Shown piece after piece: positions 12,736 to 26,289 of a DNA stretch of 64,000 nucleotides (positions are counted from its first letter, which is position 1; each line of letters starts with the position of its first letter). Origin of the DNA: Himantopus leucocephalus (Eukaryota; Chordata; Aves; Charadriiformes; Recurvirostridae); assembly GCA_003993805.1 (NCBI GenBank), contig RSEF01000020.1, positions 5,105,740-5,169,739 of the forward strand, read 5' to 3'. Made by a program: the position numbers and the translations under genes. The notes beneath the pieces were generated by a model, which had not been told where the DNA came from, made no database searches, and saw nothing but the letters and a program-made list of their open reading frames with translations.

Positions 12736-15700
12736 CAAACTGATAACATATATTGTGTGGAGCTTTTTTAATTGAAACGGTTAGGAGTTTATTATGCATG
12801 ATAAAGTAACCACAGCAAGTTATCCTGTATTAACAGGTTACATTTTATATTCGGGTATCTGTATCAGCGTGATTTAACAGTTGTCAGATAGTGAGACCTG
12901 ACATGGATTTAACAAAATAAACAGATTACAGGTGCATAACAAGATTAAAATAAATGATTTAAAGTAACATTTCGTGTCTGCTGATGTAAATTGAAGATTT
13001 CCAGTGGAATTTGGTGCACCATATCTAGGAGCTGTACTTAGGAGTTACTTAAGTATTGCAATCATAGCCTTATTTTAAAACTCACTTCTAAAGCTACTGG
13101 GACCTACGCTGCTTCTTTCTACATCCTCTATCCCTTTTTTTCAGAAGAAGGAGTACAGTTGGATGTGCAGAAATCTCAACTGTCATTAAACATTTACCTT
13201 TTGTTTACTTTCTTGTGTATTTTAGCAGGAATCAGGTTTCTTGTTATATGCTAATTGTGATACTGCGCCTTAAGGCAGGGCAATGGCATTCCCTCCCTTG
13301 TCTTGAGAGCGGGGCTTGTGGCAAAGCTGACTCTGGCGATAAGATGCATGTAGACAACCGTTGAAATTAGCCTGGCACGGTGACTGATCGCTTGCCCACA
13401 ATGGCAACAGAGGTGAAATCGGGCGAATTTCTAGATAGGAAAAGAAACCCCACACCAGCTGGAATCAGTGTGGGAGTTCCTCCTGCAGTGAGGAACCAGC
13501 CAGAGTGTGAAAAAAGTAATGTAAGTGCCTGGTCTTCTGAAACAAACTTCTTATAAGACTTTGGCCATGCTTCCCCCATCAGTTCAGCTTAGTAGGCATG
13601 ACATTAAACAAGTAGTAGGAGAATCATCAGACTCCAGCGTGTAAAACAGTGGTACTGCTTGGCAGAGGTGATGTAAAGATTGTACCAACCACTTTTCTGT
13701 CTTGCAGACTCAATTTATACTCTAATACTGAGGATTGCGGAGGCCGTATGTTGTTCCCAAGGGTGCTGCCTCTTCAAGTCTTTCCTCCCTACAGCAAGCA
13801 GGAGACCAGCACTGGCCAAAGCCACATCATGTTGTCAAGGGATGGTTAATAAAAGGCTTTGAACAAATGCCATTAGAGCCTCTCCTCTGAGGATGCTGAG
13901 CACAGCTTGTACTGCTCCCATGTGTATAAACTGTGTGTGATCCTGACCGCTGACAGGAGGCTAGTCATTGAGTGCTGCAAGAGAAGCTTTTCTGTGCAAC
14001 TGCTTTTCTTTTTTTTGATCTTCTGTAAAATTTTTGCTTGGGGGGAGCCCTTGTTCTGGGTCAAACCTGGGATAGTCAAACATGCCAGCCCTGTCCTCGT
14101 GTGGTGTTGGTGTGAATACAGGCTCTGTGTGAGCTACTGTGGAGATGTCACTCTTGCACTGAGGAAGTGTCGGGATTTCAGGGAGTCTTTACTAACTTCT
14201 TCTTTTTAGTGAATCCAAAAATGCTAGTGATTTACACAACCAGCAAGTAAAAATATTTTTCTAGTTGACATCATTGCAGCGTAATTATTCCTGACAACAC
14301 AGCAGTTTTCTTGTTGGCTAGTGAAGTTTTTAGAGCTAAAACTTTTCTACTTATGCCCCTAAATAATATCAATCCCTTTATTTTTTAATATAGCTGTAGT
14401 TTCTATTATCCTCTCTAAGGACTAGGAATTACGGTTGTTTCCCCCTATTTTTTCCTGATTCACCTGTCTTGAAAGTTTGCATGCAGTAAGCAGCTGTTGA
14501 CTTCGCATCACAAATTGTGTTGTTTGCACCTTTCTAATGATGGTATAAAGAGCAGTTGGAGGCGGAAGAACCTTCTGCTAGGGGCACTGACTCAGTCTAC
14601 GGATGGAGTACAGTACATGAAGTTCTCTGTCTGCAGTGTGAATTTGTCACAGATTGCACCAAAAGATTTTCTTTGCTCTTGACCCAGTCTACTGAAGTAA
14701 CTCTCAAAGCTGTTCCCCGGGCAATTCTTCGTCAAAAATCTCCAGAAGATGTTTCAGCCCAGCTACCTGTGACAGCAATGCAGGCGGGAGCACAGTCACT
14801 GCACTCCTCGTTAAGGTCTAGGCTTGATTCTGATTCTATAGTTGAGCGTAAGCTGGGGTTCTCCGAGCTGTGAAGCAACCAAAGAGGAAAAGCATCTCTG
14901 GTGTAACTGCACTCTGTGGCTGAGCAACTCTTGAGTGTTTCCATCCACCCTGGCTCGCACATCCTTCATGAGAGGGGATTGCTGAAGAGCAATGTGTTGT
15001 CCCAAAAATTCTGCAGCACAAATTGCTAGCCAGGAGCTCCTTAAGAAACAGGTCCCTGCAAACCAGGAAAATGAGGGTTAAGTGAACAGTTGTGCTTTAG
15101 ACAGTGTTGAAGTAAGGGATAGGTTATCTTCAGCAGCCCCTGATAGCTAAGAAGTCTAAACATGACTGGAGATGTTGCAATTGCCGTGCTGTAGCAAACA
15201 CTTTGGAGAACCAGGGCAGAAGGCGAGCAGAGGCGGGAGTGCCTCTGGTTTTTGGTCCTGAGCGACTCATGGGTGACCCTGGGCAGTTCTTTTTGTCTTT
15301 GTCTCCGGTGCAGTGCATACGTCCCGTCCTTCGGTGGGGTGCATCTGTCCCTCCCTTTGTCTCTTCCTGAGAGAAGATTGTGTGTGACGGCACCGCGTCA
15401 CGGTTTCTATGCTCAGCCTTGGATCTGTGCTAAAGGTTTGTTGCTTTCTATCTCCGAAAATGGGATTAGTCCCCCTTGCATTATCTATTTGAATGCCCAT
15501 AAATTTCACTTTCTTTCATAATTTTAAACTAGGTTTACACTCCTGGATGCTAGACTGGTTTGTGAATAATTGTCCAGGTTTTCTCAGCCAGTCTGTCCTT
15601 CCTGCTGTGCCAGTTATGTTAACTGCAATTTCGCACAATGGGGAGGAAATGGGTGTGAATTTGGAAAAGCCTGAGATTAGATGCTCTAGTAAAAATTGTT

Positions 15701-17915
15701 CAGTGTTAGTGGATCTAAAAGAAATCCACAGGAAACCTACCTGTAACTACTTTTTTTATGCAGACTTTTTTTTTTTTTGCCTGAGCCGATTGGTAACAGC
15801 TGTTTCTCCTCAGCAACATTCACTTTATATACCCTTAAGTCCTCTAGGGTCTCGGTCCTGTGTATATGTGTGTTTGCAAATTGGAATACAGATCTGTCTG
15901 CAATGAATGTAAGGCTTTTGAAACCAGAGAGGTAATGAAGCTCAAGCTTGTGGCTGTCCTTTGCTTGCTCTTACCTTTTGTGTTTTGGATCTTCTTGTGA
16001 TATTTAGATACAGGCAGAGTTGGCTTTAAAAAGGGTTGTTGGCTGATACAGTTGTCAAACTTTCCACTTTTCTGTCTGTTTGGACCCTTTCACTGGCTGT
16101 GGAAAGTAATTCTGGGCTAGTTTGAGGTCAGAGAAGGAAGAATAGATGCTTCCTGAAAGCAAGGCGGTTGTTGGACGTGACAACAACTAGGAGTGAAGTG
16201 GGCATGTACCATATAAACTTGCACGTGGCTTCCAACATGGCTTTTTTTTCCCAGTGTTCTGGAGCTTTCCTGAACCACATCGTGCTCACTGTGTGGATTT
16301 TTCCCTAGATCCTGCTCTCGGCCTCATCCTGGCCTCCCAGTGTGCAGAGATGTGATGAGCCATGGCTTTTGAAACTTGAGGCAAAAGTTTATCTTCAGTT
16401 TTGCTGCTTTAAAGGTGTATACGCAGTGCACAACTGTGTTTATTCATGTGGGTGTAGACTCATTAAGCAATAGGAAAAAGTTGCTGAAACTACTCCTGCC
16501 CCAGTAAGGGAAGGGAAGAGTGTTAGTACGCAAGGTATTCAAATTCTGAATGGAGAAGGCTATGGAAAGTAAGTACTTCTACTCACAAAAGAGTGTAGCC
16601 TTATAAGAATAAATATCACTAGGGACAACGACAAGGTTGCTCTTATCTTGTTCCCTTAAGGGACTACTCTGGACTTTCCTCTCTTCCGTGCCAGCACAGC
16701 AGCATTTTAAGCTGTACACTGATGTTGGTCATTTCCCTGATGTTTTAACTTGCTGTTCTGTTTTATTCTGCTTTGTTAGTGGAAACATACTAATGGGTTT
16801 CAGTCTCTAACTCTTATTTATACAATTACAGGAGAATGTTTTACATCTTGGGAATCCCTGGAAACACATGTTTCTGTTCACATTTAACTTTTTTGGTTTT
16901 GAATGCAAATAATGGATTGAAACTTCATTGTTGCCTCTCGGTTGGGAGCCCTTTGGCATGTGTAAGAAGCAGCTATTAATTTAGCCTTTCTGTACTGATC
17001 AAACATGTATTTTCATGCTTTATAAGGCTTCCTCAGTCTTGTCCTTTGTGTAATATCGTCTACTGCAGTTCTACTTGCAGTGATTTTATGCATTTCTTAC
17101 ACAGCAACTAAGATCTGCTGCAGAATAGGCGTATGTGAACGTGCCACCTCTCTCAGAAGAGACTATGTGAAAGGCACTGACAGGTCATTAAACTTGCTGC
17201 TGCTGTCTACACTGTGAGTTGTTTTGCAGCAAAATGCTTGCAGTGTAGCAGTTTCTTAAGGTCAGCATCCCTTTATACCACATAGCTATCTCAATTACTT
17301 AAGCATTAATTACCCAGAGTATTAGGTACTTCCCCAGCAGATGGAAAAATGAGGTGCACAGAAAATAAGTGATTAATCCAGTGTGGCTGAAAAAAACCTG
17401 AAGAGGGACTCAAAGCATGTGCACTAAAGAGTATCTGACCTTCTCTTTCCAAACAGGCTCTTGCAGCATGTCTCGGTTACCTACCCAGCTTCTGCAGGTT
17501 GGTTTAGATGGATGAAATGCCAGCAATGACATTGGCTTCAGGTTAACTTCATGTCCCAGAGGCTTCAGTCGCACAAGATAGGAGTGATCAGTCTGTGGTT
17601 TTTGTCTGGCCTCCTTAACCTATCCATGATAAGCTTTTAAAGTTTGGGGCGGATAAATGAGTCTGCTCAGCTTGCAGACTTGGTCCTGTGCCCGTCGTGC
17701 TCTCTTGCTGTTAGCAGTTGTGTCACATTGTTTACCTCTTCCTTAGACTGAAGTTGCCCCAGGGTTTCAGTGGAGCAGAAGGTGCATTGGTCTTGTTTTG
17801 CAAACTTCTTTTTAAAACGCTGTATATGATCCTTGCTTGTATAGTAAAACTTTGCTGGAAAGTAAGTGGAACTTCTTGAGAAGTTTGTAGGAGCTATCCT
17901 AAAGGACAGAGAATG

Positions 17916-17928
17916 CCCCCCCCCCCCC
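17916..17928. repeat. Poly(C) homopolymer, 13 bases
   Basis: Thirteen consecutive C in intron 2. The length is prone to sequencing error. Confidence 0.9.
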
Positions 17929-18471
17929 ATCAAGATTCATCACCAAGTCATTCCACAGGTTTCTTCCTTTCCCTCTGTTCAACAGCAAGGAATACAGGGC
18001 CTTCAAATGACAAGGCTAATGAAGAATGCAGTAACTAAGGGGTCTGTCTTGTTCTGAAGCCAATTTCCCAACACAGTCCTTTTAAGGAAAAAGACAAAAT
18101 ATCTGTCCCTGTAGTATCTTTTGCCTCAAGTAACTGCTGAAGTGTGGAGGGGGGTTGCAAGGTCATTGGTTTTACTGTTTCTACCGAAAGTATTAAGTTT
18201 TCAAGCTTTGGCAGAATTGGATGCCAAGTGGTATGGTCAGTTCTGGCTCAGCCCAGGAGGAGTTTTGTCTTGGAGTAACTATAGCCTGAAAAATAGGTTG
18301 ACTCAAATCTATTCAGTGATGATATATTTCTTCATTTGAACCCTTAGAAAAAGGACAAATGCACTCTGGTGGAGTTTTACTTTTAGTAATGAAGTTCCGG
18401 CCTTAGAAAGGATAGCTGTGCGGCTATTCTGCTGTATTTTTCCCAGCTCCCTTTTCATGAAGCTTTCACGC

Positions 18472-18487
18472 TTTTTTTTTTTTTTTT
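18472..18487. repeat. Poly(T) homopolymer, 16 bases
   Basis: Sixteen consecutive T in intron 2. It creates the lysine run of a spurious minus-strand open frame. Confidence 0.9.
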
Positions 18488-21473
18488 CCCTATTTCTTCC
18501 CTTGGATGATTGGAAAATGAATGACTGAGGATCTAAGCTTCGTGACTGAGAGCTGCTTTGTGTGTTCTCCTTGTGCTTAGTTAAAATTAATTCAGTTGCT
18601 TTGCAGTAAACTATAAAACTCAGATTTTTATTCTGGTTTATGGAGGGAAACAGTGAGCGCTGTGTGTCAGCCTCCTTGAACTGGTGCACCTGACCAAGTG
18701 ATGCACCTGAAGTGAAATAAGTTTGTGATAGCACACTAATTGTACTTCATTTGAATTGGACTTCAAGAAGGATTTTAAGGATTTAGAAATAGCTTTCTGT
18801 AGCAGTGTTGATTGTGGAGATGTCTTTCAACAGCCGTAAAGAGTTGCATGTGAAGTTGCTTTTGAAAGGTATGTCTGTGCCATTATGTATGTGACATTAA
18901 GGCGCTCTGAATGAGGAAGCAGAAGCCTGGCAGTCTTGTTTCAGTATCATTGTAGTTGCTTTCCTTTCTTGATACCTACAATAAAAGCAGGTCCTGCTTT
19001 TATTTAATTTCATGCTTAGGTTATGGGGCACTCAAATCGTGGTCTTGGTGTTTCAGTCACTCTCATTTTGGGATTCCAAATGTTTTGCAGTCAGCTGTTG
19101 GAGAAACAAAACAGCACAGCAAACAGACCTGCAGTACCTTTCCAGGGTAAATGTTTTATGTGTATTCTGTAGTTGTGTAAATAGGGCCATTAAGCCAGTA
19201 AGTGACATATCCAGTTTCACATGGGAAGTTTATTTTAGATTGTGGTTTTCTGCTCCAGAGTATCATCCATAATACCGTCGTCTCTCTCAACAATGCCTTC
19301 TGGGTATGTTTCTGCTTTTGACACTTCTAGCTGCATGTAGATGTTTTCCAGTTTCTGTACCTTTCATACCTACAGTTCTGTTTTCTTTCAGTCTGCCCTG
19401 CTTTATTGGGCAAGGTGGTGTCTCCGATAGCTGGATGCAGCTCTGTTTTCTGTCCAGTAGCTTTTCCTCCCCATTTTTTGAGCTACAGCAATGGCAATCT
19501 ATTTAAACTAGAAACACAGTGTAATCAATTACTGGAACATCATGATCATACTGTGACTTCCTCCAACTGGAATACAAATATTTTAGGAAAGTTTAAACAT
19601 CTTCGGACTGATTAGGTGGGATTACCATTGTACATGCCTTTAAAATTGTTAAATCAAAACATGTAAAGTCAGATGACTAGTCCAAAGTTGTAACTGGTCT
19701 AACAGTGAGAATCCCGATTCCCCATGCCTCAGACCATGCCACTTTCTCCATGTGGTTGCTCTTCTGAGCCATATGGGGTCTGCAAATGGGCTTTTTCATC
19801 TCTTCACAGCGGTTGCTTTCTCAGGTGAACAGTTTATAAATTGACCAGAACCTCACAGAGCAACCTTTACATGTGAGATTACTGTTGGCTGTTCAGGTAA
19901 TCTGCTAACCCCGTCACTGTTCATGTTAAAGATCTTGGATAATGACTAAATGTTACAGTCTTCCCAGTTGCTGATATAATCTATATATTGTAAAAGTTAG
20001 TGCAACACTAAACAATTTTGATCAGATGCCTAAGGCAAAAGTACGTGTTCTGTGGAGGAATATGACGAATATGAAGAGTATTTTAGACACCTGGAATGAC
20101 ATTCACATGTTTGAACATTCACAGCCCTTCGTGGCGTTATTTCAGCAACTGAACCTTGATAATTTTAACAGTAGTGTTTCTATACTCAACATAAATGAAA
20201 TTAAAACTCTAAAAGTAATATGACTTGGCGGCAAAATAAATGGTAACAAATGATAAAACTTGAGTGACTTGAAAGTAAGAGGTCATTTTCTGATAATCTG
20301 CAGTTTTAAGATGACTACTTTTCAGAAGAGCCTGTGGGAGAGGAGAAAAATCAGTAAAATTGTTTTATTTAGGTAATACAGAGTCTTTTTGCTTTGCTTA
20401 CTTTTGCATCACAACAGGTGAGAAGAAAACCAGCCTAAATAGTTAAAAGGCTGCACTTGTGGAGTAAATGGTCTAACAGGGAGGTGGTGGCTCAGCTGCG
20501 AAGGCACTAACCATTCCTCAAGTGACAGGAAAGCTCATGAGAAGTATTTGAACTTGACCAGCTTTTGAACCTAATCCAGTGTTACTGAATTACCTCCCCT
20601 TCAGCTGCATAATTTAGCAGTGGAAATAGAGAAGTATTTTTTTTATTTTTGACTTAGCTCCTTTCCAGAGGAGAGGCTGAAAAGACCCTGCTAGTTTCAT
20701 CATACGTGTCCTCCATACTGATAGTAAAGGGCTTCTTGCTCATGCTCCAGGTTCAGGATAGCTGAATGTACCGGTAATAGAGAGAGAACTGTACTCGTAC
20801 AGACCAATGATCCTGAAAGTATTGAGAGCTTGTATGCTTCTCTTGTACCAAATAACTAATATTGAGGCACTGCACTTAAACTGGGGCAGAAATTTCATCC
20901 ACTGATCTGAAGCAGAAGTGTTACTGGAGCAACAAGAAGTTAAAAATGTTTTTCTTAGTTTGGTAGTGTGATGAATTTTTCATGCTGTGTCTTCAGATGT
21001 GGGCACAGATTTCAGCCCCAAGAATCAAGTAAGCTTAAATCGCCTTTCTGGACATCAGTGTAGAGAAACATTGAGATAAGGCTTTGAACAGATAAAATAG
21101 CAGCCTACATACCAGTTGAGGTATTTCTAGGCTGTCTAATGAGAGGAAAAGCAATTGGGGTGTTGCTAGAACCAGAAGAAAAATAGAAAAAGTCCTTTTC
21201 CCTAGAACCTAGTAAAACACTTCAAAAGAACAAAGACAGCTGGCAGAAACCTTTCTGTAAGCAGGTTAATGAGGTATTCAAATTGTGCCCACAAAAACTT
21301 ATAAGAAGGTGAATCGAAAGACAGCTAATATGGAACGCTAATAGATTTATCTGGAAGAGCTACTGTTGACCAGAAATTGGGGTTACCAGGTGTCAGTTTG
21401 CCAGCTATCTCACCTGATGTATGACAAATTAGAAGGACCAGATTGTTGCTAGCATCTTTTTTTCTCAGTTCAT

Positions 21474-21519
21474 AAAAAAAAAAAAAAAGAAAAAAAAAAG
21501 AGAGAGAGAGNAGAGAGAG
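21474..21519. repeat. (A)n then (GA)n purine tract with an undetermined base
   Basis: All-purine plus strand: an A run broken by one G, then GA repeats, with a single N at 21511. The N marks a position the assembler could not settle, so the repeat length is uncertain. Confidence 0.9.
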
Positions 21520-23191
21520 TTTCTAATGCAAAATGATGAAAATGGGATAAAATGGAAATGCGATAAAAGTGAGCGGTGCGAGTGGCATAAAATGGCATCC
21601 ATAGTATTCTCTATCATGTGCCGGTGATACTCTCCCAAATAATATTCATAGCTGTACTGACTGGGCACACAAAAACTTATGCCCCCCTCTGACTTCAGGA
21701 TTTTGTTAGAAAAGTTGCCATCAAAACTGAAATTAATGTAGGAAGTAGGCCTACTTCCCCCGATTGTGATATGTAAGTAATCTTTTTGGGGAGGGGTGGA
21801 GTGCGGAGAAGGGTGTTCAGAAGTGTTTTAAAAGCAGATGAATTTGTCTCATGAATTAGAACAGTATAGTCCCACGTAATTGTTTTGTCACCAGACTGAT
21901 TTATTAATCCAGGGGTGGCCGTTGTTACGGAAGGAGACTGCTCGCCTTTGCTGTCCATTGCCACTCCAGGTGGCAACTGCCTGCGGGAGGAGGGCTTCCT
22001 TTTGCTTCATCTCTGTTCTTGTCATGCTGTAGTTAGAGATGCCTAACCTTTTACAGCTCTGTTCCTGGATAAAGAGTAAAACTGCACTGTTCCAGTAGTA
22101 CGTATATACACGTATTGCAAATAAGGGTTATGACTCAGCCTTTCCCCGGAGACTTAGCGGTGAAGCGAAGGCGGGGGGAGAACAACACAGAGCCACAGAC
22201 CAAAAGTGCTTAGAATTTCCCATCCTTAAATCAGGCGTCCTTGTAATTAAACAGAGTTGAGAGATGAATCAACATACAAAAATGCAGAGCTGCTCGTGAT
22301 TGTTGGAGGTACAAGGGGAATGGCAGGAATAGTACAGGGACTGCAGTAATCTTTTGGAGACATACCAGGCTCGGCATTAACAGACAGAGATCCAGTGCCA
22401 GAGACATCAAGCTTTCGAGAACAGAAGAGGTGCCAAAAGCTCTGTTTGGGTTACAGGATACTGAAGGGAGAGCCTTAGGGGTAATGGATCCTTGCCCAGT
22501 GAGCACAACCCCTGTCCCCACTGTAACCTTGATGCTGGAGAGAGACTTTTCAATTTTAAATATCACACGAGCTTTTGGGGGGTTTGAACTTTGCTCATAG
22601 TAGAGACTGGATTTTGCTACTGCTCTTGGAGAAGGAATAGTATTTATCTCCTTGTTTAGTGTTAGAGGGAGCAGACATACTTAAAGGAGGACATAAAAGG
22701 CAGGAAAGGAATTGAATGTGTGATAATGTCTGACCTCGTTCTGTAGCTTATGTGAGGCTGGACCTAGTCAACTGCTGATCAGCTGCAAGCTGGGAGGGAG
22801 TTACTGGAGGCTGGAAGATTCTTCTAGGAATCAATATGCTAAATATATCAAAGAAGATATATTACAGACAGGAACACTTCTGTTGATGGCTTCTGTGTTG
22901 ATGAGGTTTTCTGTGAGGTGGCCCACTGTGTCTTAAAGTTTTGTTCCCAGTTCAGTCATCCATTGCTTGCGTAATTCAGTTGGGAGGTGATGCTGTATTG
23001 GTTTCTGTGAAGTGAGTATACAGACGAGTGAAATGGCTAAATTTGTTTCGTGTCAGCCACCAAATAAACATCAACTTGGACTACTAGATAAAGCCAGTCT
23101 GGAACAAAGCACTGTTGTGTGGTAAGCCAAAAAAAGAATTCCTGTCCTTTTTAATGACCCAGTATCCTGAACTTCATCCAGCTCCACCCTC

Positions 23192-23215
23192 AAAAAAAAA
23201 AAAAAAAAAACCAAA
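23192..23215. repeat. Poly(A) tract, 19 A, followed by an N
   Basis: Nineteen consecutive A (23192-23210), then CCAAA and a single N at 23216. It is in intron 2, with no element body identified to its left. Confidence 0.85.
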
Positions 23216-25046
23216 NAAACATACATACGTCAGCTCAAGACTCTCTTGAAGTTCTTCATTCTTAACCTACCTCACGGCACTGTGTCAGAAAGCAACGCCA
23301 TTGAGTCTGAATACTAGGCAAATATTCCAGAATAATTTAAATCTTAGGAGACATGTCTGGGAGGTAGTACGCTTACCTCCATGGAAGTACTGAATTGGAA
23401 GTGTTGTCCAGTGTGAGAGCCCAAGTATCTATCCGGCCTCAGCTGTGCTTGGGTGAAAGCTCTCCTGCTGATTTTTGCCTTCTCCTTTCAAGACCGTGAG
23501 CACAACCTCCTGTTCCCAGCCCCTTTGGGCTGCCTGTTAGCCGCAGTACCCCTATGGACGACCCTCCTGCTAGAAATCCTTTGGTAGGTGACAAAGGAAA
23601 GGTGAGTGGCGACAAATACTAGCAAGGAGAGCTAGTTTAACTGGTCAGGCACTTTTTTTGCTGCTGTACCAGGCTGTAATTGTCTGAAAATACCAAATCA
23701 TTGTAAGCAGTGCAGAGGACTAAGGAAATAGGTGTCTGACTCCAGCATTTCCAGGGTATAGCCCTGGAACTACTTTCCAAGAGCAAATATTAATTTCAAC
23801 TGGAAAGCATGAGTCAGCTGGAAGGGAATCTAGTGATGAAGGTAAAAGACTGTTCCTTTTTGCGCTTTTTTTTGTGAAAAATAATCTCGTGGTTCTAAGC
23901 TCTAAAGAGAATAGCGTTGAGCTCAGTTGCACGTTTTCCACCGATTGGTTGCTAGAAAAAAAAAAAAGACTCTATGTTGGTATGTGCCTCCTTAAAAAGT
24001 ATGTTATAAAATGAGTGTACATAGTTCTATGTATAGCATCATGATGGTTTTTCTAGGAACTTACCTATTCATCAAGTGTAAATAGATGGCTGTTCACTTC
24101 AGCCGATGCTTTAGGAATTGGTGAGTAAACTCTCTGTGGAAGATAACCCAGGCAGTTTGCAAACAGCCTGAGCTTCCAGCTACTGGCTAAACTGAAGAAT
24201 TGTAAGTGTGAAATGCACTGCGAAAACATTTTTGCCAGTGAAATGTGTGTTGTCCTGGTGGGAAGAAGGGTTCTGAGAAATTGCTTCTTGGTGGTTCAGA
24301 GAGTGTAGGTGTCCGGTCCCCACACAGTTTGCCAGAGATGCCTGCAAAGCTCTCTGCTGTGAAGTAGGTTTTGCTGTTTAGGTACTTGAAAACTCTTAGG
24401 TGTTTTGTGCTGTAACACCAAATGTTCCACCTGCCATGTGCCTGTAGATCAAAATATAGAAAATTAAATCTTGTGCTTTAAATGCATACACCAAAGCTCT
24501 AGGAAGCATCGCCAAGTTCAGGAGGATCGAGGAATGACGTAGAAGGCAAGTTGGAGGCTTGAATATCAGCATTCGTATGTTGTTTTATGTTGTCTTACTG
24601 CAGGTGTCTGAAAACAGTATCTGAACTTACAGAAAGCAATAGATTAAAATCATATTCTGTGGAAATGTGACTGTGGGTATGTTTCCACTAAAATGAGTTG
24701 AATGTTTTTGAGGTTATACGATCTGGTGTCAGTTAAGGAGATAAATGAATTTGTGGTGAAAGACTTGGAGTCAGGAGGATGAGGCTTGTTCCTGGCTCTG
24801 CAATGCATTTCCCATGTGACTGTGAAAGTCACAAAATCCTTGTGTTGCAGTTTCCTATTCTTAGTGCAGGGATAGTAGCCTTTTTACAGGCACGGTAACA
24901 TCTTTACAATTAATTAAGCATTAATACCTTACATCCAAGATCTCTGGTGGAAATCCTGGCACTGTGATCTGAAAACAGTTGCCAAAATCAGCACAGCCTT
25001 TTAGCTATCCTGAGGAAGTTACTTAATTTTAGTTTGCATGTGTGAC

Positions 25047-25087
25047 AAAAAAAAACAGGCATACACACACACACCCCAAAAAAAAAA
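25047..25087. repeat. Simple repeat: A run, short (CA)n, A run
   Basis: Short A9 and CA dinucleotide stretches followed by another A run, immediately before a G7 run. Low-complexity DNA in intron 2. Confidence 0.75.
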
Positions 25088-26186
25088 CCAACCTGGGGGG
25101 GAGTCTTTGGGCATGCACACGTTGTTCCCCACGTTACAGGGACCTTGACTGTAAATGGTGGTGCCTTTTGAGGTGTGTTTGAGGTGCTAGTTCTGCCTCG
25201 GCTCCTTTTTTGATCTACTTATAAAGCACATGTAAGGACCTAAAGATGCTTGTAAATGAGTTTATTTACAGTGCAACTATGTTACTCTTTTCCTGTGCTG
25301 AATCTATTTCCTTGGTGCTTTAAAGGACTTTATCATGCAGTACAGTTTTCCCTGAGCATGGGAAATGTCACTCAGTGTAGAAATTGATACCAATAAAATG
25401 ACTGTGCTCATGTAGATTTACCTGAGTGCCATCTCCCATTTCTGACCTGTCACTTAATGTGGACCAGTCCTAACCTGAGTAGGTGGGCTGCCACCAGCAC
25501 ATACTCATGATAGCTGTCACGTTGGATTTTCTTGGGGGGGCTGTTACTGGAGGGAGGTAAGTGTCTCCTGCAGAAGAGAAGCATGAGAAGTCCTAGTCCT
25601 CTTTTCTTTTCACCTTTTCTTTTCCTCTTCCCTCACTACGCCCCCTTTCCCTTGCTGTGTGCCTGTCATGTCAAGCACTGTTGGGGATAAGAATAAGATG
25701 ATTTTAATTTGGGGTGGGGACTGCGTTGTCTAGACTAGATACTTGTGAAAGTAGCAGTCTACATTCTAGGATTCAGCAGGCCTAATATTTCAGCTTTATG
25801 CTCTGTTCATGTATCCTTATAATCTATTTGACGTGAAATACTTAGAGGTGTAGGAAGCTAGGTTTCCCATCTGCCAAATAAGATTGAACTTCCTATAGCC
25901 GTAGTTACCTATTTAATAAGAAGAGTTGCATTTCTTCAGGGTCTGTAAAGCATTTAAAGGTCATTGAACTAAAGACCGTATAAATGCAGCTGTTGCCAAG
26001 GTGAATTAACTTGCGCTGCAGGAACAATGAATCCATTTAGGACCTATGAAACTAAGATTTTTGTTACAAATTTTGGATCACAGAAAATATTGGTATGGGG
26101 AGGGGAAAAATGTAGAGGTTCATGAGGGAGGCGTGGAGTTTTCTCCCAACTTCATTTCTTAATTTTTTTTGCCTCTCTGCTTGCAG

Positions 26187-26289
26187 ATTCTCACAAACAC
26201 AAAGATAAACACAAAGACCGAGAACACCGGCACAAAGAGCACAAGAAGGACAAGGAAAAAGACCGGGAAAAGTCCAAGCACAGTAATAG
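26187..26289 (+). CDS. TOP1: TOP1 exon 3: residues 20 (split) to 54 (split)
   Basis: First coding exon in the window. The acceptor is TTGCAG and the donor is AG|GTGAGG. It begins in phase with a preceding G (Asp20) and ends with AG of Ser54. It encodes Lys/His/Asp/Glu-rich sequence such as [20 protein letters not shown]. It belongs to the disordered N-terminal domain, which in human TOP1 drives nuclear and nucleolar targeting and protein contacts. There are two more residues than in human here (KDKEKDREK against KEKDREK). Confidence 0.97.

Larger units (their letters stand above)
1..26186 (+). other. TOP1: TOP1 intron 2 (3' part; 5' end outside window)
   Basis: More than 26 kb without a supportable exon. 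It ends in a normal acceptor (TTGCAG before 26187). The preceding coding piece should be the 25-nt exon 2, which human TOP1 places next to exon 1; I looked for a matching short exon and did not see one, so the window probably begins inside intron 2. Contents: an antisense CR1 LINE (about 7904-9205) with a 100-N gap, an A/AC-rich stretch near 12.7 kb, C13 at 17916, T16 near 18472, an (A)n(GA)n tract near 21.5 kb and A19 at 23192. The open frames here are short, scattered on both strands and unlike any family I recognise. No CpG island or promoter is apparent. Confidence 0.8.

Noticed and set aside
14556..14962. Overlapping open frames on both strands near 14.5-15.0 kb
   Set aside because: No family recognised and no splice structure. 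Both strands being open suggests composition, not coding.
15493..15906. 137-codon plus-strand open frame in intron 2
   Set aside because: It contains a long T-run-derived Phe block, has no recognisable domain, and lacks splice or promoter context.
18309..18734. 141-codon minus-strand open frame, the second longest in the window
   Set aside because: Its lysine run comes from the T16 homopolymer at 18472, and the rest matches no family I know. Judged a chance frame.
1..26186. Search for TOP1 exon 2 (25 nt) and exon 1
   Set aside because: By eye I found no short exon encoding the expected EADFRLN segment with AG/GT borders, and human exon 2 lies next to exon 1, so both are taken to be upstream. 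A tiny exon could be missed without a tool.
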